Counted from the stretch's first letter, positions 54,610 to 63,762 are shown. The stretch: DNA of 64,000 bases from Mycolicibacterium tusciae JS617 (GCF_000243415.2 NZ_KI912270.1:3658001-3722000); one strand, 5' to 3'. Notes: generated from the sequence alone by a model not told the origin. A program made the numbers and translations.

Positions 54610-55548
54610 TCAACCCACCGTGATTATCAGCTTGCCGTCCCTGGGCGTGTGGTTGTGTTCGAGTTCTGTCAGCGCCGGGATCGCGTCTTGGAGCGGCACC
54701 GTCTGACCGATCGGCAGCCGCAGTCTTCCTGCTGCACACATCGCGGCAAGCTCCTCGAGATCCTCGACGTTGAGCTGGGTCATCAGGATGCTGTAGGGGC
54801 CTGGCAACGCACTTCTGATGAACTTCCTCGCGCTAGAAGGGACGATGTCGATGATGCGCCCGCCGGACGCGAGCAGCCTGCGCGCTGTCGCCGGCGCAAG
54901 CGTGCCCACGGTGTCGTAGACGATATCGAACTTCTTTGCCAACTCAGTTGGGATGGAGTCGAACTCGACGACCGGGTAGACACCCAGCTCTTGCGCATCC
55001 CGCATGCCGCTGGCACGGCAACTTCCTCCCACCACCTTGGCCCCGCGCGCCAACGCGACCTGGACAGCGGCCCGTCCGACCCCGCCCAGACAGCCATGCA
55101 CAAATACGGATTGGCCCTCTTGCAGTTTCCCTTTGGTCACCAAGCCCTGCAGTGCGGCACCGCCAATGGTCGGGATCGCAGCGGCCTCCTCGAAGGAGAG
55201 CTCGGCCGGCTTTTTGACGACACCCTTGTCAACCGCAACGATCATCTCGGCGAACGCACCGCTGGTCTTCATCGGGGCCACGCCCAGCACGTCGTCTCCG
55301 ACGCTGAGCCGGGTGACACCCGGCCCGACCGCCTCGACGACACCGGCGAAGTCGTAACCCAGTCCCCGTGGAAACTTGCGGCCGGTCATGATCTTCATGT
55401 CCCCGTTACGGACCTTCCAGTCATACGGGTTAGCCGCGGCGGCCCGCACACTGATCAACAACTCCCCGTTACCTGGACGCGCTGGCGCGAAATCCTCAAA
55501 TTGCATCACCTCGGGCCCGCCGTACTTGTGATACTGAATGCGCTTCAC
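54610..55548 (-). CDS. MDR-family NADPH-dependent oxidoreductase (quinone reductase-like)
   Basis: Protein of 312 residues without the catalytic zinc cysteines of alcohol dehydrogenases. The N-terminal GroES-like part has RAAAANPYDWKVRNGD and FPRGLGYDFAGVVEAVGPGV. The Rossmann part has SVFVHGCLGGVGRAAVQVALARGAKVVG. This fits zinc-independent MDR quinone oxidoreductases that reduce enones or quinones with NADPH. It stands alone on the minus strand. Confidence 0.88.
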   Translation of the reverse strand: MKRIQYHKYGGPEVMQFEDFAPARPGNGELLISVRAAAANPYDWKVRNGDMKIMTGRKFPRGLGYDFAGVVEAVGPGVTRLSVGDDVLGVAPMKTSGAFAEMIVAVDKGVVKKPAELSFEEAAAIPTIGGAALQGLVTKGKLQEGQSVFVHGCLGGVGRAAVQVALARGAKVVGGSCRASGMRDAQELGVYPVVEFDSIPTELAKKFDIVYDTVGTLAPATARRLLASGGRIIDIVPSSARKFIRSALPGPYSILMTQLNVEDLEELAAMCAAGRLRLPIGQTVPLQDAIPALTELEHNHTPRDGKLIITVG

Positions 55549-55724
55549 CGTCGTCTCCCGTTCGCACTGTCCGCATCAAGGTGGCTGAATGTGTTGGTGT
55601 GCCAAGTTGATTGGCTTCGCTCGGGTTGAGGCTTCGCCATCGGCCCTCCTATTGACCAATCGAAGTGGAAGGTGATGCGAGTAGGGTGTCGGAGTTCTGC
55701 TTTCTTCGTCCTAGAGCCAGCGCC

Positions 55725-56279
55725 CTAAGGCTGATTGGGATCAGGCATCGAGAAGTCCCAGGTTCCCTCGGCGATATCGGCCAGTCGTTGAAGATAGGCG
55801 TCCCGCCTCTCCTGCGAGGTGCCCTGACGTTCCCGGTCCAACACCGACACTCCAAGGTCCGCGGGCGGCAGGGTCTGCTCAGTCGCCTCGACACCGTAGA
55901 ACGGAAGATGGTCGTCAAAACCGCCTGGAGTGTAGAAGTTCAACACCCGAGCGTCTTCGTCGGAGACGACACGAAACGCGTGTCGTGTGTTCTTCGGCAC
56001 CCATACTGCGGAACCCGGTTCGGCCCGCACCACCTCGTCGTCGTGGCCGATCACCAGCTCCATTTCGCCGGACAGCAGGTAGAACCCCTCGGCTTGGCGC
56101 TCATGAATGTGCGCTGGCGGGCCAGCTCCTGCGGGAATGATCTGCTCGAGCAACGTGAACTCACCGAGCGTTTGGTCTGCAGACATCAGGACATCCCACA
56201 GCACACCGCGATACCAGTACGCCGGCGACTGCCCTGCCCGACCCGAAAACACGCCAGGAGCCTTGCCATTGCTTGCCAT
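55725..56279 (-). CDS. Cupin-domain protein
   Basis: Protein of 184 residues from ATG 56279 (SD GGAGG). The cupin motifs are PAHIHERQAEGFYLLSGEME at about 75-95 and GSAVWVPKNTRHAFRV at about 110-125, with the metal-binding H, H, E and H. The C-terminal third is family-specific (RRDAYLQRLADIAEGTWDF). It may bind a small ligand or be a quercetinase-like dioxygenase. It is divergent from a TetR gene with palindromes between them. Confidence 0.82.
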   Translation of the reverse strand: MASNGKAPGVFSGRAGQSPAYWYRGVLWDVLMSADQTLGEFTLLEQIIPAGAGPPAHIHERQAEGFYLLSGEMELVIGHDDEVVRAEPGSAVWVPKNTRHAFRVVSDEDARVLNFYTPGGFDDHLPFYGVEATEQTLPPADLGVSVLDRERQGTSQERRDAYLQRLADIAEGTWDFSMPDPNQP

Positions 56280-56311
56280 GAACCTCCCGCCTTCCATCAC
56301 ACGACGCTGTT

Positions 56312-56355
56312 GTCACGCCGTGACGTCACCATAGCACTGATGTCGCGTCGTGACA
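56312..56355. promoter_or_regulatory. Two palindromic operators between cupin and TetR genes
   Basis: GTCACG, C, CGTGAC at 56312-56324 is a perfect palindrome. TGTCGCG, T, CGTGACA at 56341-56355 is the same with one mismatch. The spacing of about 30 bases suggests binding of two dimers of the TetR protein encoded at 56494, controlling the cupin gene. Confidence 0.65.
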
Positions 56356-56493
56356 TAAGCCATTCGAATCAGTGGCGCACCACCCCACGCCGCGCGCGAA
56401 ACTGACCTGGAGTGGCCCGTCAACGCCGGGAGACAAATGGTCGACAACGCGTCGCACGTCACGCCGTGCCATCACAGCGAGTATCTTCGCTGC

Positions 56494-57177
56494 ATGCCTC
56501 GATGGGAACACGGCAGCAAGGAGCGCCTGCAGCAGGCCGCGATAGAGCTGTTCGAAGAACAAGGATTTGAGGACACGAGTGCCGTTCAGATCGCCAAGCG
56601 CGCTCGCGTCACCACCCGAACCTTCTTCCGGTATTTTTCGGACAAGCAAGAGGTACTTTTCGCCGACGAAGAAATGCTGCACGCGGCGCTTGTCCAGGAA
56701 ATCCGCCAAACAGCTGACATCTCCGAGCCGCTCCAAACCGTGACTCGAATCTTGGCCGCCTACGACTGGGAAGGTTTGGCGTCGCGAGAATCTCTGCGCC
56801 GACGAGAAGCGATGATCGCCTCCACCCCATACCTGCGCGAGCGCGAGCTGAATAAACAGCATCAGATGGCCGATGAGTTCAGCAACGCACTGCACGCGCG
56901 CGGGGTCGACCCTGAAATCGCCGCACTCGCCGCCGATGTGGGGATCCAAGTATTCCGTAGTGCCTACCGACAGTGGCTCGCAGTCGACAAGAAGACCGAT
57001 CTGGCAACCATGACCGACACGGTGATGACACTGCTCACCTCGATCGTGCCGGCCAAGGCTACGGCCACACGGAAGAAAGCCTCGGCAGCCCAGCGAAAAA
57101 AACCGGATTCGACTCCGCAGAGGCGGCGACCAGCACGGCCACGTGGCTCCTCTGGCCAACGCGCGAAACAACATTGA
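56494..57177 (+). CDS. TetR-family regulator with histone-like basic tail
   Basis: Protein of 227 residues from ATG 56494. HTH: QQAAIELFEEQGFEDTSAVQ, then AKRARVTTRTFFRYF, normal for TetR. The ligand domain follows to about residue 185. The last 40 residues are very basic and rich in Lys/Arg/Pro/Ala (TRKKASAAQRKKPDSTPQ, RRRPARPRGSSGQRAKQ), like the tails of mycobacterial histone-like proteins; this is unusual for TetR. It is divergent from the cupin gene and is its likely regulator. Confidence 0.85.
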   Translation: MPRWEHGSKERLQQAAIELFEEQGFEDTSAVQIAKRARVTTRTFFRYFSDKQEVLFADEEMLHAALVQEIRQTADISEPLQTVTRILAAYDWEGLASRESLRRREAMIASTPYLRERELNKQHQMADEFSNALHARGVDPEIAALAADVGIQVFRSAYRQWLAVDKKTDLATMTDTVMTLLTSIVPAKATATRKKASAAQRKKPDSTPQRRRPARPRGSSGQRAKQH

Positions 57178-57272
57178 CGGACTTCCCGGTTGTTTCGACC
57201 AGGGTTACACCGGCTGGCGACCATCTGAGGTCCCGCTAGACCGGCGCGCCGTGGCCACTAGCGCACGGCATT

Positions 57273-57665
57273 TCAGCGCGCAATCTGCGCCGCGATGGCT
57301 TGGGTATCGATGACAGACCACACCTGGACAATCTTGGAGTCGCGGAACCGGTAGAAGACGTGCTCCGCGAAGGTGATCGGTGTCCCAGGTGGATCGAAAC
57401 CCAGAAATCGATGTTGCGGAGTGCACTCAAATCCCAGTCGACAGGCAACGACATCCGCCTGCGCCACCATCAATTCGGCGGCGAAAAGCAGGTCCGGTAT
57501 TGCCGCGGTGTCCGCCTCCAGCATTGCCTGATAACCGCTGAGTCCCAGTGACTTGCCGTTGTGAATCACATCGTCGGACACGAACTCTCCAAGATCATCC
57601 CACCGCCGCTCGTTGAGGCAGAGAAGGTACCGACGGTAGACATCGGCAAGAGGCTCGGCACTCAT
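57273..57665 (-). CDS. SnoaL/NTF2-like polyketide cyclase-type protein
   Basis: Protein of 130 residues from ATG 57665 (SD AGGAGAAG). It has the SnoaL order: helix VYRRYLLCLNERRWDDLGEF, VSDDVIHNGKSLGLSGYQAM, then strands ending in FYRFRDSKIVQVWSVIDTQAI. Such proteins act as cyclases, isomerases or ligand carriers. It stands alone, convergent with the TetR gene. Confidence 0.78.
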   Translation of the reverse strand: MSAEPLADVYRRYLLCLNERRWDDLGEFVSDDVIHNGKSLGLSGYQAMLEADTAAIPDLLFAAELMVAQADVVACRLGFECTPQHRFLGFDPPGTPITFAEHVFYRFRDSKIVQVWSVIDTQAIAAQIAR

Positions 57666-57845
57666 GAACTTCTCCTCGAATCGAAAACTGTTGGCGGCAT
57701 TGGGTTCCGGTGCCCTCCGTCGCGGTGGTACGACACACTCACCGGCGTGACCTTTCCCCTCCGGCAGGCTGTGCGGTGACCCGCGTCCGGGGTGGGGCAC
57801 TTCGCTATTGCGGCCTCGGGTAGTCACCGTTTAGCGCCGTGCCAA

Positions 57846-58553
57846 CTACGCGCTGGTTTCGCGATGCGGATCGGCAACGGGCTTGGACTCGGCAGACCCA
57901 CGCTGCCGCAGGAAGATCGACAGTCCGATGATCGCCGCAACGGCGACGAATTCGCTCTGCCAGTTCTGCATCGACTCGAACCAGAACTGAGCGGTCGTCA
58001 CGTATCGCCACACCGAGATCGCCGGCTGCCCGTGCTGGATCTGCTCCTCGTTGAACGCACTGACTCCACCGAGCGCGTGCAACGCCCACGATGCGAAGAA
58101 CAAGACGAAGAAGGCTATCGCCAACGAGTGCTCATAGATGGCGAGCGGCCATCCGCCGCGCTTCACGGGCCACGGTGACCTCCGCTTGAGTTCTGCGCGC
58201 GGGTCGGCATCCTGAGGCGCGGTCTTATTCAACGGCTTTGACTCCGACGAGCCCTTTTGGTACAAAAACGCCGTCAGGACGACGTACATCCCCATCTGCA
58301 GGAACTCGGATTCCCAGTTCTCGAACGTCGCCTCGACGAAGTCCCCGGTTGCCAGGTACTGCAGCACCGAAAGCTGTTCGGTTGACCCGTGCTCCAGTTG
58401 TTCCTCGTTGTAGGTGGCGGCGTTGTAGGTGGCGGCGCCGGAGACGATCATGCCGACGAAGAACACCGCAAAAAGGCCTACGCAGGCCATCAAGAGTCCG
58501 TTTTCACGGACGACGTCGCGCAGGGAGCGTTGCGCTCCGGTTGCTTCTGGCAT
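57846..58553 (-). CDS. DUF6766-type membrane protein, internally duplicated
   Basis: Protein of 235 residues made of two similar halves: GLFAVFFVGMIVSGAATYN...NEEQLEHG...FENWESEFLQMGMYVVL...KGSSESKP, and VLFFASWALHALGGVSAFNEEQIQHG...MQNWQSEFVAVAAIIGLS...RGSAESKP. Each half has two TM segments, giving four. A short tandem DNA repeat codes the doubled YNAATYN. Function unknown. It lies 20 bases downstream of a GAF-ANTAR gene in the opposite transcription order of an operon, both on the minus strand. Confidence 0.78.
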   Translation of the reverse strand: MPEATGAQRSLRDVVRENGLLMACVGLFAVFFVGMIVSGAATYNAATYNEEQLEHGSTEQLSVLQYLATGDFVEATFENWESEFLQMGMYVVLTAFLYQKGSSESKPLNKTAPQDADPRAELKRRSPWPVKRGGWPLAIYEHSLAIAFFVLFFASWALHALGGVSAFNEEQIQHGQPAISVWRYVTTAQFWFESMQNWQSEFVAVAAIIGLSIFLRQRGSAESKPVADPHRETSA

Positions 58554-58572
58554 TGCGACCCGCCTCCGTCGA

Positions 58573-59259
58573 CTACTTGTTGCGGGTGTCGATCACTTGT
58601 TGCGCGATGTCGGCCAGGCGGGTGTTGCTGTCCTGCGAAAGCCGCTTGAGCATGCCGAAGGCCGCCACGTCGTCCACACCGTAGCGCTCCATGATGATGC
58701 CCTTGGCCTGACCGATGCGATCCCTGGTGGTGAGCGCCGACTGCAACTGCTCACCGTGGCGGCTGGCCAGGATCGCCGCCGCAGCGTGTGCGGCGAGGAC
58801 GGTGGCGATGGTCTCGTCCTCTGCGTCGAATGCGTGGGGCTTGAACGCGAACAGGTTCAGCGCTCCGGCGGTGCGGTCGGCGGTGTACAGCTTGACCGAC
58901 AGACCGCTGAGGACTCCCAACTTCACGACCGCGGGCGCGTACTGCGGCCAGCGCTCCTCTGTCCGGAAATCTTCAGTACGCACGATCAGGTCGTCGACGG
59001 CCGCTTGTAGGCACGGACCTTCGCCGAACGTCATCTGCAAATCGTCGAGTTTGTGCGGCAACTCAGAAACGCCCGCCAAGGACTCGTACTTGCCGTTTTT
59101 ACCAACCATCAGCACGCCTGCCGTGTCAACTCCTGGAATCAACTCCTTCGCCGTCGACGTGACGTCCGACAAAACCTCCTCGACAGTGCGCGGCGCGGCC
59201 GCGGAGCGCGCCATTTCGGCCATCCGCTGCGCTAGTTCCCGGTTCTGTGCTTGCACCAT
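58573..59259 (-). CDS. GAF and ANTAR domain RNA-binding antiterminator
   Basis: Protein of 228 residues from ATG 59259. A GAF domain (residues 20-160: LIPGVDTAGVLMVGKNGKYE, FGEGPCLQAA, GLSVKLYTADRTAGALNLFA) is followed by an ANTAR domain (residues 170-225: LTTRDRIGQAKGIIMERYGV, AFGMLKRLSQDSNTRLADIA). ANTAR proteins bind paired RNA hairpins and prevent termination; GAF senses a ligand or redox state. Common in mycobacteria. The longer frame up to 59355 lacks family similarity. Confidence 0.88.
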   Translation of the reverse strand: MVQAQNRELAQRMAEMARSAAAPRTVEEVLSDVTSTAKELIPGVDTAGVLMVGKNGKYESLAGVSELPHKLDDLQMTFGEGPCLQAAVDDLIVRTEDFRTEERWPQYAPAVVKLGVLSGLSVKLYTADRTAGALNLFAFKPHAFDAEDETIATVLAAHAAAAILASRHGEQLQSALTTRDRIGQAKGIIMERYGVDDVAAFGMLKRLSQDSNTRLADIAQQVIDTRNK

Positions 59260-59455
59260 CGGTACAGGCTTCCCATAACCGCTGTCCACTACACGAACGT
59301 TTGCCATATGACACAACGGGCAGCCTCTGCAGAGGCTCGCGTGGCGGTCGACCACTACGCAATGCCCAGGTTCCGTCGGTTCAGACCTGAGTGCCGACGG
59401 GGCCGTCCCCCGGAATGCCCGGAGTCACTCTGTTAGTTGTAGTACCGTCGTCGTC

Positions 59456-60670
59456 ATGGGCAGCGCAGGCGTCTGGATCCTCGGCGGCGATCAAAGCGAT
59501 TTCGCCCGCAACCTGGCTCGCGAAGGGCATGACTTCGCCGATCTGACGGCCGAGGTGGTGGACTCGACACTCGCCGCGGCCAAAGTCGAGGCATCCGAGA
59601 TCGACGTCGTGCACCTCGGAAATGCTTTCGGTGAGATGTTCGCCCGGCAGGGACACCTCGGCGCCATGCCTGCCACCGTGAACGACGGATTGTGGGACAC
59701 GCCCGCGTCGCGGCACGAAGCCGCATGCGCCTCGGGCAGCGTCGCCACCCTGGCGGCCATCGCAGATCTGCGATCCGACGCCTACCGGACCGCGCTCGTC
59801 GTCGGCGTCGAACTGGAGAAGACGGTTCCCGGCGACACCGCCGCGCAATACCTCGGCGCCGCCGCCTGGACCGACCACGAGGGCGCAGGCGCCAAGTTCA
59901 TGTGGCCGCACATGTTCGACAGGCTGACCGCCGAATACGACCGTCGCTACGGCATCGACGAGATCCACCTTCACGCGATCGCCCAACTCAACTTCACCAA
60001 CGCCCGCGCCAACCCCAAGGCACAGACCCGGGACTGGACGGTGCCCGACCTGATCACCGGCGACGATGAGACCAACCCCGTCGTCGAGGGCCGGTTGCGC
60101 CGCTTCGACTGCAGCCAGATGACCGACGGCGGTGCAGGGGTCGTCCTGGTCACCGACGAGTGGCTGCGCGATCACCCCAGCGCGCGCCCGATCGCGCGGA
60201 TCGACGGTTGGGGGCACCGCACCGTCGGCCTGGGCCTGCAACAAAAGCTCGACCATTCCGCCGACGATCCGTACGTCATGCCTCATGTGCGACGGGCGGT
60301 GCTCGACGCGTTTGACCGGGCTCACGTCACCCTCGACGACGTCGACGGTTTCGAGGTGCACGACTGCTTCACCCCCAGCGAGTATCTGGCCATCGATCAC
60401 ATCGGCCTCACCGGACCCGGCGAATCGTGGAAAGCGATCGAGAACAACGAGATCGAGATCGGCGGACGGCTGCCGATCAACCCAAGCGGCGGCCTCATCG
60501 GCGGCGGGCATCCCGTCGGCGCGTCCGGCGTGCGGATGCTCCTCGACGCAGCCAAACAGGTGAGCGGTGACGCGGGCGACTACCAGGTCGAGGGCGCAAA
60601 GATGTTCGGCACGTTGAACTTCGGCGGCAGCACCGCCACCACCGTCAGTTTTGTCGTGAGCGGAGTGTGA
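59456..60670 (+). CDS. Thiolase-family acetyl-CoA acetyltransferase-like enzyme
   Basis: Protein of 404 residues of the thiolase fold (SCP2-thiolase-like branch). The active-site cysteine is in SRHEAACASGSVATLAAIAD at about 92. A histidine is in VHDCFTPSEY and the C-terminal motif is GGGHPVGASGVRM. It probably cleaves or condenses acyl-CoA in lipid or sterol metabolism. The next gene, a carotenoid oxygenase, starts one base after the stop, so both are on one transcript with the HxlR-like regulator. Confidence 0.88.
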   Translation: MGSAGVWILGGDQSDFARNLAREGHDFADLTAEVVDSTLAAAKVEASEIDVVHLGNAFGEMFARQGHLGAMPATVNDGLWDTPASRHEAACASGSVATLAAIADLRSDAYRTALVVGVELEKTVPGDTAAQYLGAAAWTDHEGAGAKFMWPHMFDRLTAEYDRRYGIDEIHLHAIAQLNFTNARANPKAQTRDWTVPDLITGDDETNPVVEGRLRRFDCSQMTDGGAGVVLVTDEWLRDHPSARPIARIDGWGHRTVGLGLQQKLDHSADDPYVMPHVRRAVLDAFDRAHVTLDDVDGFEVHDCFTPSEYLAIDHIGLTGPGESWKAIENNEIEIGGRLPINPSGGLIGGGHPVGASGVRMLLDAAKQVSGDAGDYQVEGAKMFGTLNFGGSTATTVSFVVSGV

Positions 60671-60671
60671 G

Positions 60672-62207
60672 ATGACTTCAGGTTTGGGGACCGACGTCTC
60701 GATCGTCGGCAAGTATCTGTCCACCGTGCCCGAGGACGATGACCACCCCTACCGCACCGGACCGTGGCGCCCCCAGACCACCGAGTGGGATGCCGACGAC
60801 CTGCGGGCCGTCGAAGGCGAGATCCCCCACGACCTGGACGGTGTGTACCTCCGCAACACCGAGAACCCACTGCATCCGGCGCTGAAGTTCTACCACCCCT
60901 TCGACGGGGACGGCATGGTGCACCTCGTCGGTTTCCGCGACGGAAAGGCGTTCTACCGCAACAGGTTCGTGCAAACCGACGGCTTCGTGGCGGAGAACGA
61001 CGAAGGCGGCCCATTGTGGCCCGGCCTGGCCGAACCGATCCAGCTCGCCAAACGCGACTACGGCTGGGGCGCGCGGACGCTGATGAAGGACGCGTCGAGC
61101 ACCGATGTGATCGTGCACCGCGGCAGGGCGCTCACGAGCCACTACCAATGCGGCGACATGTACCGCATCGACCCGTTCACCGGGGACACGTTGGGTAAAG
61201 AGGACTGGGGCGGCGGTTTCCCGTTTGACTGGGGAGTCTCGGCACACCCGAAAGTCGACGCCCGCACAGGCGAGTTGCTGTTCTTCAGCTACAGCAAGGA
61301 AGCGCCGTACATGCGCTACGGCGTCGTCGATGACGCCAACAATCTGGTGCACCTCACCGACATTCCGCTGCCGGGCCCGCGGCTCCCCCACGACATGGCG
61401 TTCACCGAGAATTACGCCATCCTCAACGACTTTCCGCTGTTCTGGGACCCCAAGCTCCTGGCGGCCGGCGTGCACCTGCCCGGGTTTCACCGCGACATGC
61501 CGTCGCGCTTCGCGGTCATCCCGCGCCGTGGTGGATCCGAGGACATCCGCTGGTTCGAAGCCGACCCGACGTTCGTGCTGCATTGGGTCAACGCCTACGA
61601 GGACGGCGACGAGATCGTGCTCGACGGGTTCTTCGAGGGCGATCCGAATCCGGTCGACACTCTGACAGGTGACAAGTACAAGAAGGCATTTCGGTACCTC
61701 GCCCTGGACGGGTTGCAAACCCACCTTCACCGGTGGCGCTTCAATCTCGTCACCGGAGCGGCGCGCGAGGAGCCGCTGTCGGACTCCACCACCGAGTTCG
61801 GCATGATCAACGGCGGCTACGCGGGCGGCATGTACCGCTACTCCTATGCCGCTACGGGCAAGCCGGGATGGTTCCTGTTCGACGGGGTGGTGAAGCATGA
61901 CCTTGCTACCGGCGTCGAGGAGCGGTTCGCATTCGGCGACGGGGTCTACGGCAGCGAGACAGCGATGGCGCCGCGGGTCGGGAGTGCCGCTGAGGACGAC
62001 GGCTACCTGGTGACGCTGACCACCGACATGACCGCCGACGCCTCGTACTGCCTGGTGTTCGACGCCGCCCGCGTCGCCGACGGACCCGTATGCAAACTTG
62101 CTCTACCGGAACGGATTTCCAGTGGAACACACTCCACCTGGGCGCCGGGGTCGGAGCTGCGCCGCTGGCGAGACAGCGACACCGCGGCCGGCGCGATCGG
62201 TCTGTAG
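60672..62207 (+). CDS. Carotenoid cleavage oxygenase family protein
   Basis: Protein of 511 residues of the RPE65/carotenoid oxygenase family, which uses Fe(II) held by four histidines to cleave polyene or stilbene double bonds. Visible landmarks: YLRNTENPLHPALKFYHPFD, GDGMVHLVGFRDGKAFYRNR, SAHPKVDARTGELLFFSYS, RLPHDMAFTENYAILNDFP, FVLHWVNAYEDGDEIVLDGF. Length is normal. The stop touches the GTG of the next gene. The substrate is unknown; linkage to thiolase suggests catabolism of an apocarotenoid or aromatic side chain. Confidence 0.9.
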   Translation: MTSGLGTDVSIVGKYLSTVPEDDDHPYRTGPWRPQTTEWDADDLRAVEGEIPHDLDGVYLRNTENPLHPALKFYHPFDGDGMVHLVGFRDGKAFYRNRFVQTDGFVAENDEGGPLWPGLAEPIQLAKRDYGWGARTLMKDASSTDVIVHRGRALTSHYQCGDMYRIDPFTGDTLGKEDWGGGFPFDWGVSAHPKVDARTGELLFFSYSKEAPYMRYGVVDDANNLVHLTDIPLPGPRLPHDMAFTENYAILNDFPLFWDPKLLAAGVHLPGFHRDMPSRFAVIPRRGGSEDIRWFEADPTFVLHWVNAYEDGDEIVLDGFFEGDPNPVDTLTGDKYKKAFRYLALDGLQTHLHRWRFNLVTGAAREEPLSDSTTEFGMINGGYAGGMYRYSYAATGKPGWFLFDGVVKHDLATGVEERFAFGDGVYGSETAMAPRVGSAAEDDGYLVTLTTDMTADASYCLVFDAARVADGPVCKLALPERISSGTHSTWAPGSELRRWRDSDTAAGAIGL

Positions 62208-63089
62208 GTGGCCGAGCCCGGCCCCAACGCCGTCGCGCGGATGCTGGGGCTGCTCGGTGACGAGTGGACGCTGCTCGTCGTCCAGCAGGCGCTCCTCGGA
62301 ACGTCGCGGTACGGCGACTTCCGGTCGCGACTGCCCATTTCGAATTCGGTGCTGACGGCGCGGCTACGGTCGCTGACCGACGAGGCGCTGCTCGAACGTC
62401 ATTCCTACCAGTCGAATCCGCCGCGTTCGGAGTACGTCGTCACCGCGCGCTCTCGGTCGCTGTGGCCGGTGCTGGTGTCGATCTGGGAGTGGGAGCGGCA
62501 CTGGGTGCCCGACCACAGAGATCCACTACCCGCCAGGCGTCACACCACCTGCGGTGGCGACTTCACCCCTGTCGTCACCTGTGGCTCGTGCGCCGACCCA
62601 GCGAGCGAGAAAGACGTTGTCGCACAGTGGGGCCCCAGCGGATCCTGGTCGCGTTCGATACCGGTGGTGGCCACCCGGCGGCGCTCTGCGTCCGATCAGA
62701 TCGCGGGACTCTTCCCGCAGACCATGAGTGTCATGGGAAACCGTTGGGGTTTCGCGCTGCTGGTCGCGGCGTTTGTCGGGATGAGCCGGTTCACTGATTT
62801 TCAGTCACAGCTGGTTGCCCCTCCCGGTTCCATTGCCGATCGGTTGTCGATCTTCACGGCCAACGGAGTGTTCGAGATGTCCGAGAACCGGTATCGCCTG
62901 ACCGAGAAGGGCCGCGCGCTGTTCCCGGTGCTGGTGACCGCGCTGCAATGGGCGCAGCGGTGGTACCAGGCACCCGAAGGCCCCGCGGTGATCCTCACGC
63001 ACACGACCTGCGGCGCCCAATTCGGCGCGCTTCTGACGTGCGATCAGTGTGGCGAACGGCTACGCGGCGCGCACATCCAAGCCACCTAG
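62208..63089 (+). CDS. Tandem HxlR-type winged-helix regulator
   Basis: Protein of 293 residues with two HxlR-like winged helices. The first is LLGDEWTLLVVQQALLGTSR to LLERHSYQSNPPRSEYVV. The second is VMGNRWGFALLVAAFVGMSR to FEMSENRYRLTEKGRALF. Each half ends with a cysteine pair (HTTCGGDF...CGSC and HTTCGAQF...CDQCGE) that may bind zinc. Normal HxlR proteins have one such unit and dimerise, so this is a covalent dimer. It begins directly after the carotenoid oxygenase stop and probably regulates the thiolase operon. Confidence 0.82.
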   Translation: MAEPGPNAVARMLGLLGDEWTLLVVQQALLGTSRYGDFRSRLPISNSVLTARLRSLTDEALLERHSYQSNPPRSEYVVTARSRSLWPVLVSIWEWERHWVPDHRDPLPARRHTTCGGDFTPVVTCGSCADPASEKDVVAQWGPSGSWSRSIPVVATRRRSASDQIAGLFPQTMSVMGNRWGFALLVAAFVGMSRFTDFQSQLVAPPGSIADRLSIFTANGVFEMSENRYRLTEKGRALFPVLVTALQWAQRWYQAPEGPAVILTHTTCGAQFGALLTCDQCGERLRGAHIQAT

Positions 63090-63106
63090 AAAGTTGCGAA
63101 AAAAAT

Positions 63107-63133
63107 CTGGCACTCTCCCTATGAGAGTGCTAA
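63107..63133. promoter_or_regulatory. CIRCE element (HrcA operator)
   Basis: CTGGCACTC, 9-base spacer, GAGTGCTAA. The right arm is exactly the CIRCE consensus and the left arm matches 7 of 9. It lies about 70 bases upstream of the Hsp20 gene, which it should keep repressed by HrcA except under heat shock. Confidence 0.85.
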
Positions 63134-63205
63134 CCTCGCAGGTGCACGGTGATTTAGACGCCCGCCACAGGGGCGGGCCCTGAGTGACATAGGAGGTGGA
63201 TTGCT

Positions 63206-63655
63206 GTGCTTCGTTTTGATCCGTTCAGTGACCTTGACGCGTTGACCCGGGGACTGCTGACCAACCAGACCGGATCAACTCGCACCCCGCGGTTCATGCC
63301 GATGGACCTGTGCAAGCTCGACGACCACTACATCCTGACCGCGGATCTACCCGGTATCGACCCGGGATCGGTGGATGTCAACGTCGACAGCGGCACCCTC
63401 ACAATCTCCGCGCATCGCACCGCCCGATCGGAAGATACCGTCCACTGGCTCGCCAATGAGCGCTTCTTCGGCACCTATCGCAGGCAGCTTTCCCTCGGGG
63501 AAGGCATTGACGCATCAGCGATTTCGGCGACATACGAGAACGGCGTGCTGACCGTGACGATTCCGGTCGCCGAGCGCGCCAAGCCGCGCAAGATCGAGGT
63601 CGCTCATGGCGGCCGCCAGCAGTCGATCGAGCCGGCCACCGTCGATTCCGAGTAG
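63206..63655 (+). CDS. hsp20: Hsp20-family small heat-shock protein
   Basis: Chaperone of 149 residues from GTG 63206, with the strong SD AGGAGGTGG. The alpha-crystallin domain spans about residues 35-130: FMPMDLCKLDDHYILTADLP, GSVDVNVDSGTLTISAHRTA, GVLTVTIPVAERAKPRKIEV (the IxI-like motif is near the end). The protein prevents aggregation of unfolded proteins. It stands alone behind a CIRCE element. Confidence 0.95.
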   Translation: MLRFDPFSDLDALTRGLLTNQTGSTRTPRFMPMDLCKLDDHYILTADLPGIDPGSVDVNVDSGTLTISAHRTARSEDTVHWLANERFFGTYRRQLSLGEGIDASAISATYENGVLTVTIPVAERAKPRKIEVAHGGRQQSIEPATVDSE

Positions 63656-63762
63656 CCGCTCAACCGAGACTGCGGGCAGGTCGCCATTTCGAGCCCTTGG
63701 ATCGCGATCTGTCCGCAGTCTCGGCGCTGCCCGGTGTCGGATCGCCTGGGTAACGTCGTCCC

